From JAZMZS01 sp045586105 (lineage in GTDB: Bacteria > Bacillota > Clostridia > Oscillospirales > CAG-272): 25,597 nucleotides of DNA. The notes beneath the pieces were generated by a model that saw nothing but the letters and a program-made list of their open reading frames with translations, was not told the DNA's origin and ran no database searches. Positions 24,732 to 25,597 of this stretch are shown here, in pieces (positions within the stretch are counted from its first letter, which is position 1; every line of letters starts with the position of its first letter). Position numbers and translations under genes: made by a program. The stretch covers positions 1 to 25,597 of the forward strand of contig JAZMZS010000276.1 of NCBI GenBank assembly GCA_045586105.1, given 5' to 3'.

Positions 24732-25597
24732 TTATGCAATAGACTTGATAAGATCGATAGCATCACGGTTGTTGATCTTACCGTCGCCGTTTACATCAGC
24801 GCTGTATGCAGCACCGTCAACAGCAAATCCGGAGAGATAACGAACTATGAGAGTAACGTCAGCGTTAGCAAGATTAGCATCTTCGTCGATATCACCTGCG
24901 GTTGTGGTGGAGGTGATAGTAACATTTGCTATTTCTGCATGCTGCTTATCATCAACATTGGGTCTCTCGTTTGCAGCGAAGTTATCAAGTACACTTGCCT
25001 TAGCAGTAAGCTTGATGGATCCTGTATTATTTGCGGAATCGTATACAACACCGGTGAGTGTAGCAGTTCTGGAAACGATGAAGGCATCTGCTTCAACGTC
25101 CATACCGTCTACTACGACCTCGATGTTACCGGTAAGGTAGTTCATTCCGAGGAGGGCGGTCTTTGCGAGATTCTCGATGCTATTACCGCTGAGCTTGCCG
25201 CCGAGGAGCTGTACGTTCATGTTGCCTGAATATGTACCTACAGGTCCCTTATCGCTGAGTCTTCTGTTTCCGAGAAGGATAATGCTCCAAGTACCACCCT
25301 TGATGGTGATGTTTACGTCACTGCTATTAGATGCAGATTCGACGTTATCGTAGGTAGTAGAACCAGCAGCAGCAACCGATACATCTTCGTAAACAAAGTA
25401 TCCTGCTACAAAGCCGATATCGCTCTTTCCTTCAGCAGCAGTCGTGATAAAGTTATCGCCGAAGGTCAGATCATTATACCAGCCTACAACATAAGGATTG
25501 TTTGCAGTGGTATTTAACGTGAGCTTGTCAAGCAGAGTATCGCAACCGAGCTTGAAGGTATTACCGCCGAAGGTAAGGACAGCATCAGCTGTAGCAC
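24732..25597 (-). CDS. Secreted beta-solenoid protein with C-terminal type I dockerin (N-terminus off the right edge)
   Basis: The frame is open from the right edge (first full codon at 25595) to the stop at 24732, about 287 residues; the start lies outside. The visible part is rich in Thr, Asn, Gly and Val, with beta-solenoid-like strands such as LTFGGNTFKLG, ITIKGGTWSIILLGN and NVQLLGGKLSGN. The last 53 residues (24735-24893) form a dockerin. It has two calcium loops, DIDEDANLANAD and DVNGDGKINNRD, each followed by a helix, with recognition positions 10-11 reading Asn-Ala and Asn-Arg. Dockerins bind cohesin domains and attach secreted proteins to a scaffoldin. No catalytic domain or cohesin is visible in the window. 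Its solenoid resembles part of the 14723-18826 protein. An intrinsic terminator follows. An internal ATG at 25220 is not the real start. Confidence 0.82.
   Translation of the reverse strand, partial: ATADAVLTFGGNTFKLGCDTLLDKLTLNTTANNPYVVGWYNDLTFGDNFITTAAEGKSDIGFVAGYFVYEDVSVAAAGSTTYDNVESASNSSDVNITIKGGTWSIILLGNRRLSDKGPVGTYSGNMNVQLLGGKLSGNSIENLAKTALLGMNYLTGNIEVVVDGMDVEADAFIVSRTATLTGVVYDSANNTGSIKLTAKASVLDNFAANERPNVDDKQHAEIANVTITSTTTAGDIDEDANLANADVTLIVRYLSGFAVDGAAYSADVNGDGKINNRDAIDLIKSIA

Overview
The window looks like chromosomal DNA from a Gram-positive anaerobe of the Clostridia, probably near the Ruminococcaceae/Oscillospirales. This is inferred from gene content, not from a marker gene. The supporting content is an RqcH/NFACT protein, a group II ECF transporter core next to truA, a zinc-finger Clp ATPase, a YfhO-family membrane protein, a CvpA protein beside a DUF5711-like protein, GLUG/Big2 surface proteins, a type I dockerin and strong Shine-Dalgarno sequences. 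No RNA gene, CRISPR array, insertion sequence or phage gene was seen, and no stretch over 300 bases lacks a gene.

Positions 1-11572 (minus strand) form one tight run of eleven genes read leftwards from a good promoter at 11597-11625. In transcription order they are ruvC, an RlmI/RlmK-like methyltransferase, ecfA1, ecfA2, ecfT, truA, a membrane-anchored DUF5711-like protein, a CvpA-family protein, pgsA, a ClpE/ClpC-type AAA+ ATPase and, running off the left edge, a P-type ATPase homologue. Gaps are about 11-51 nt, ecfA2 and ecfT overlap by 8 nt, and I see no internal terminator. The last gene is the most unusual feature. It keeps the fold landmarks of a P2-type cation pump but has lost the TGES, DKTGT, TGD and GDGxND motifs and nearly all of the nucleotide-binding domain, while its frame stays open for 611 codons. 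It looks like a maintained pseudo-pump, not a decaying pseudogene.

Positions 11573-11792 are a divergent promoter region. From it, yfhO and a 1367-residue surface protein read rightwards. The surface protein has a signal peptide, three beta-solenoid units, a propeller-like region, one transmembrane helix and a long acidic cytoplasmic tail. A bidirectional terminator follows at 18830-18882.

Positions 18881-25597 are minus strand again: a HAD hydrolase plus rqcH pair with its own promoter, a GLUG/Big2 membrane-anchored surface protein with its own promoter and terminator, and at the right edge the C-terminal part of a secreted dockerin protein. The beta-solenoid of the dockerin protein resembles part of the 1367-residue protein, so the right half of the window may encode a small surface or adhesion system. 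Four recognisable promoters share the extended -10 core TGTGATAWAAT with 17-nt spacers.
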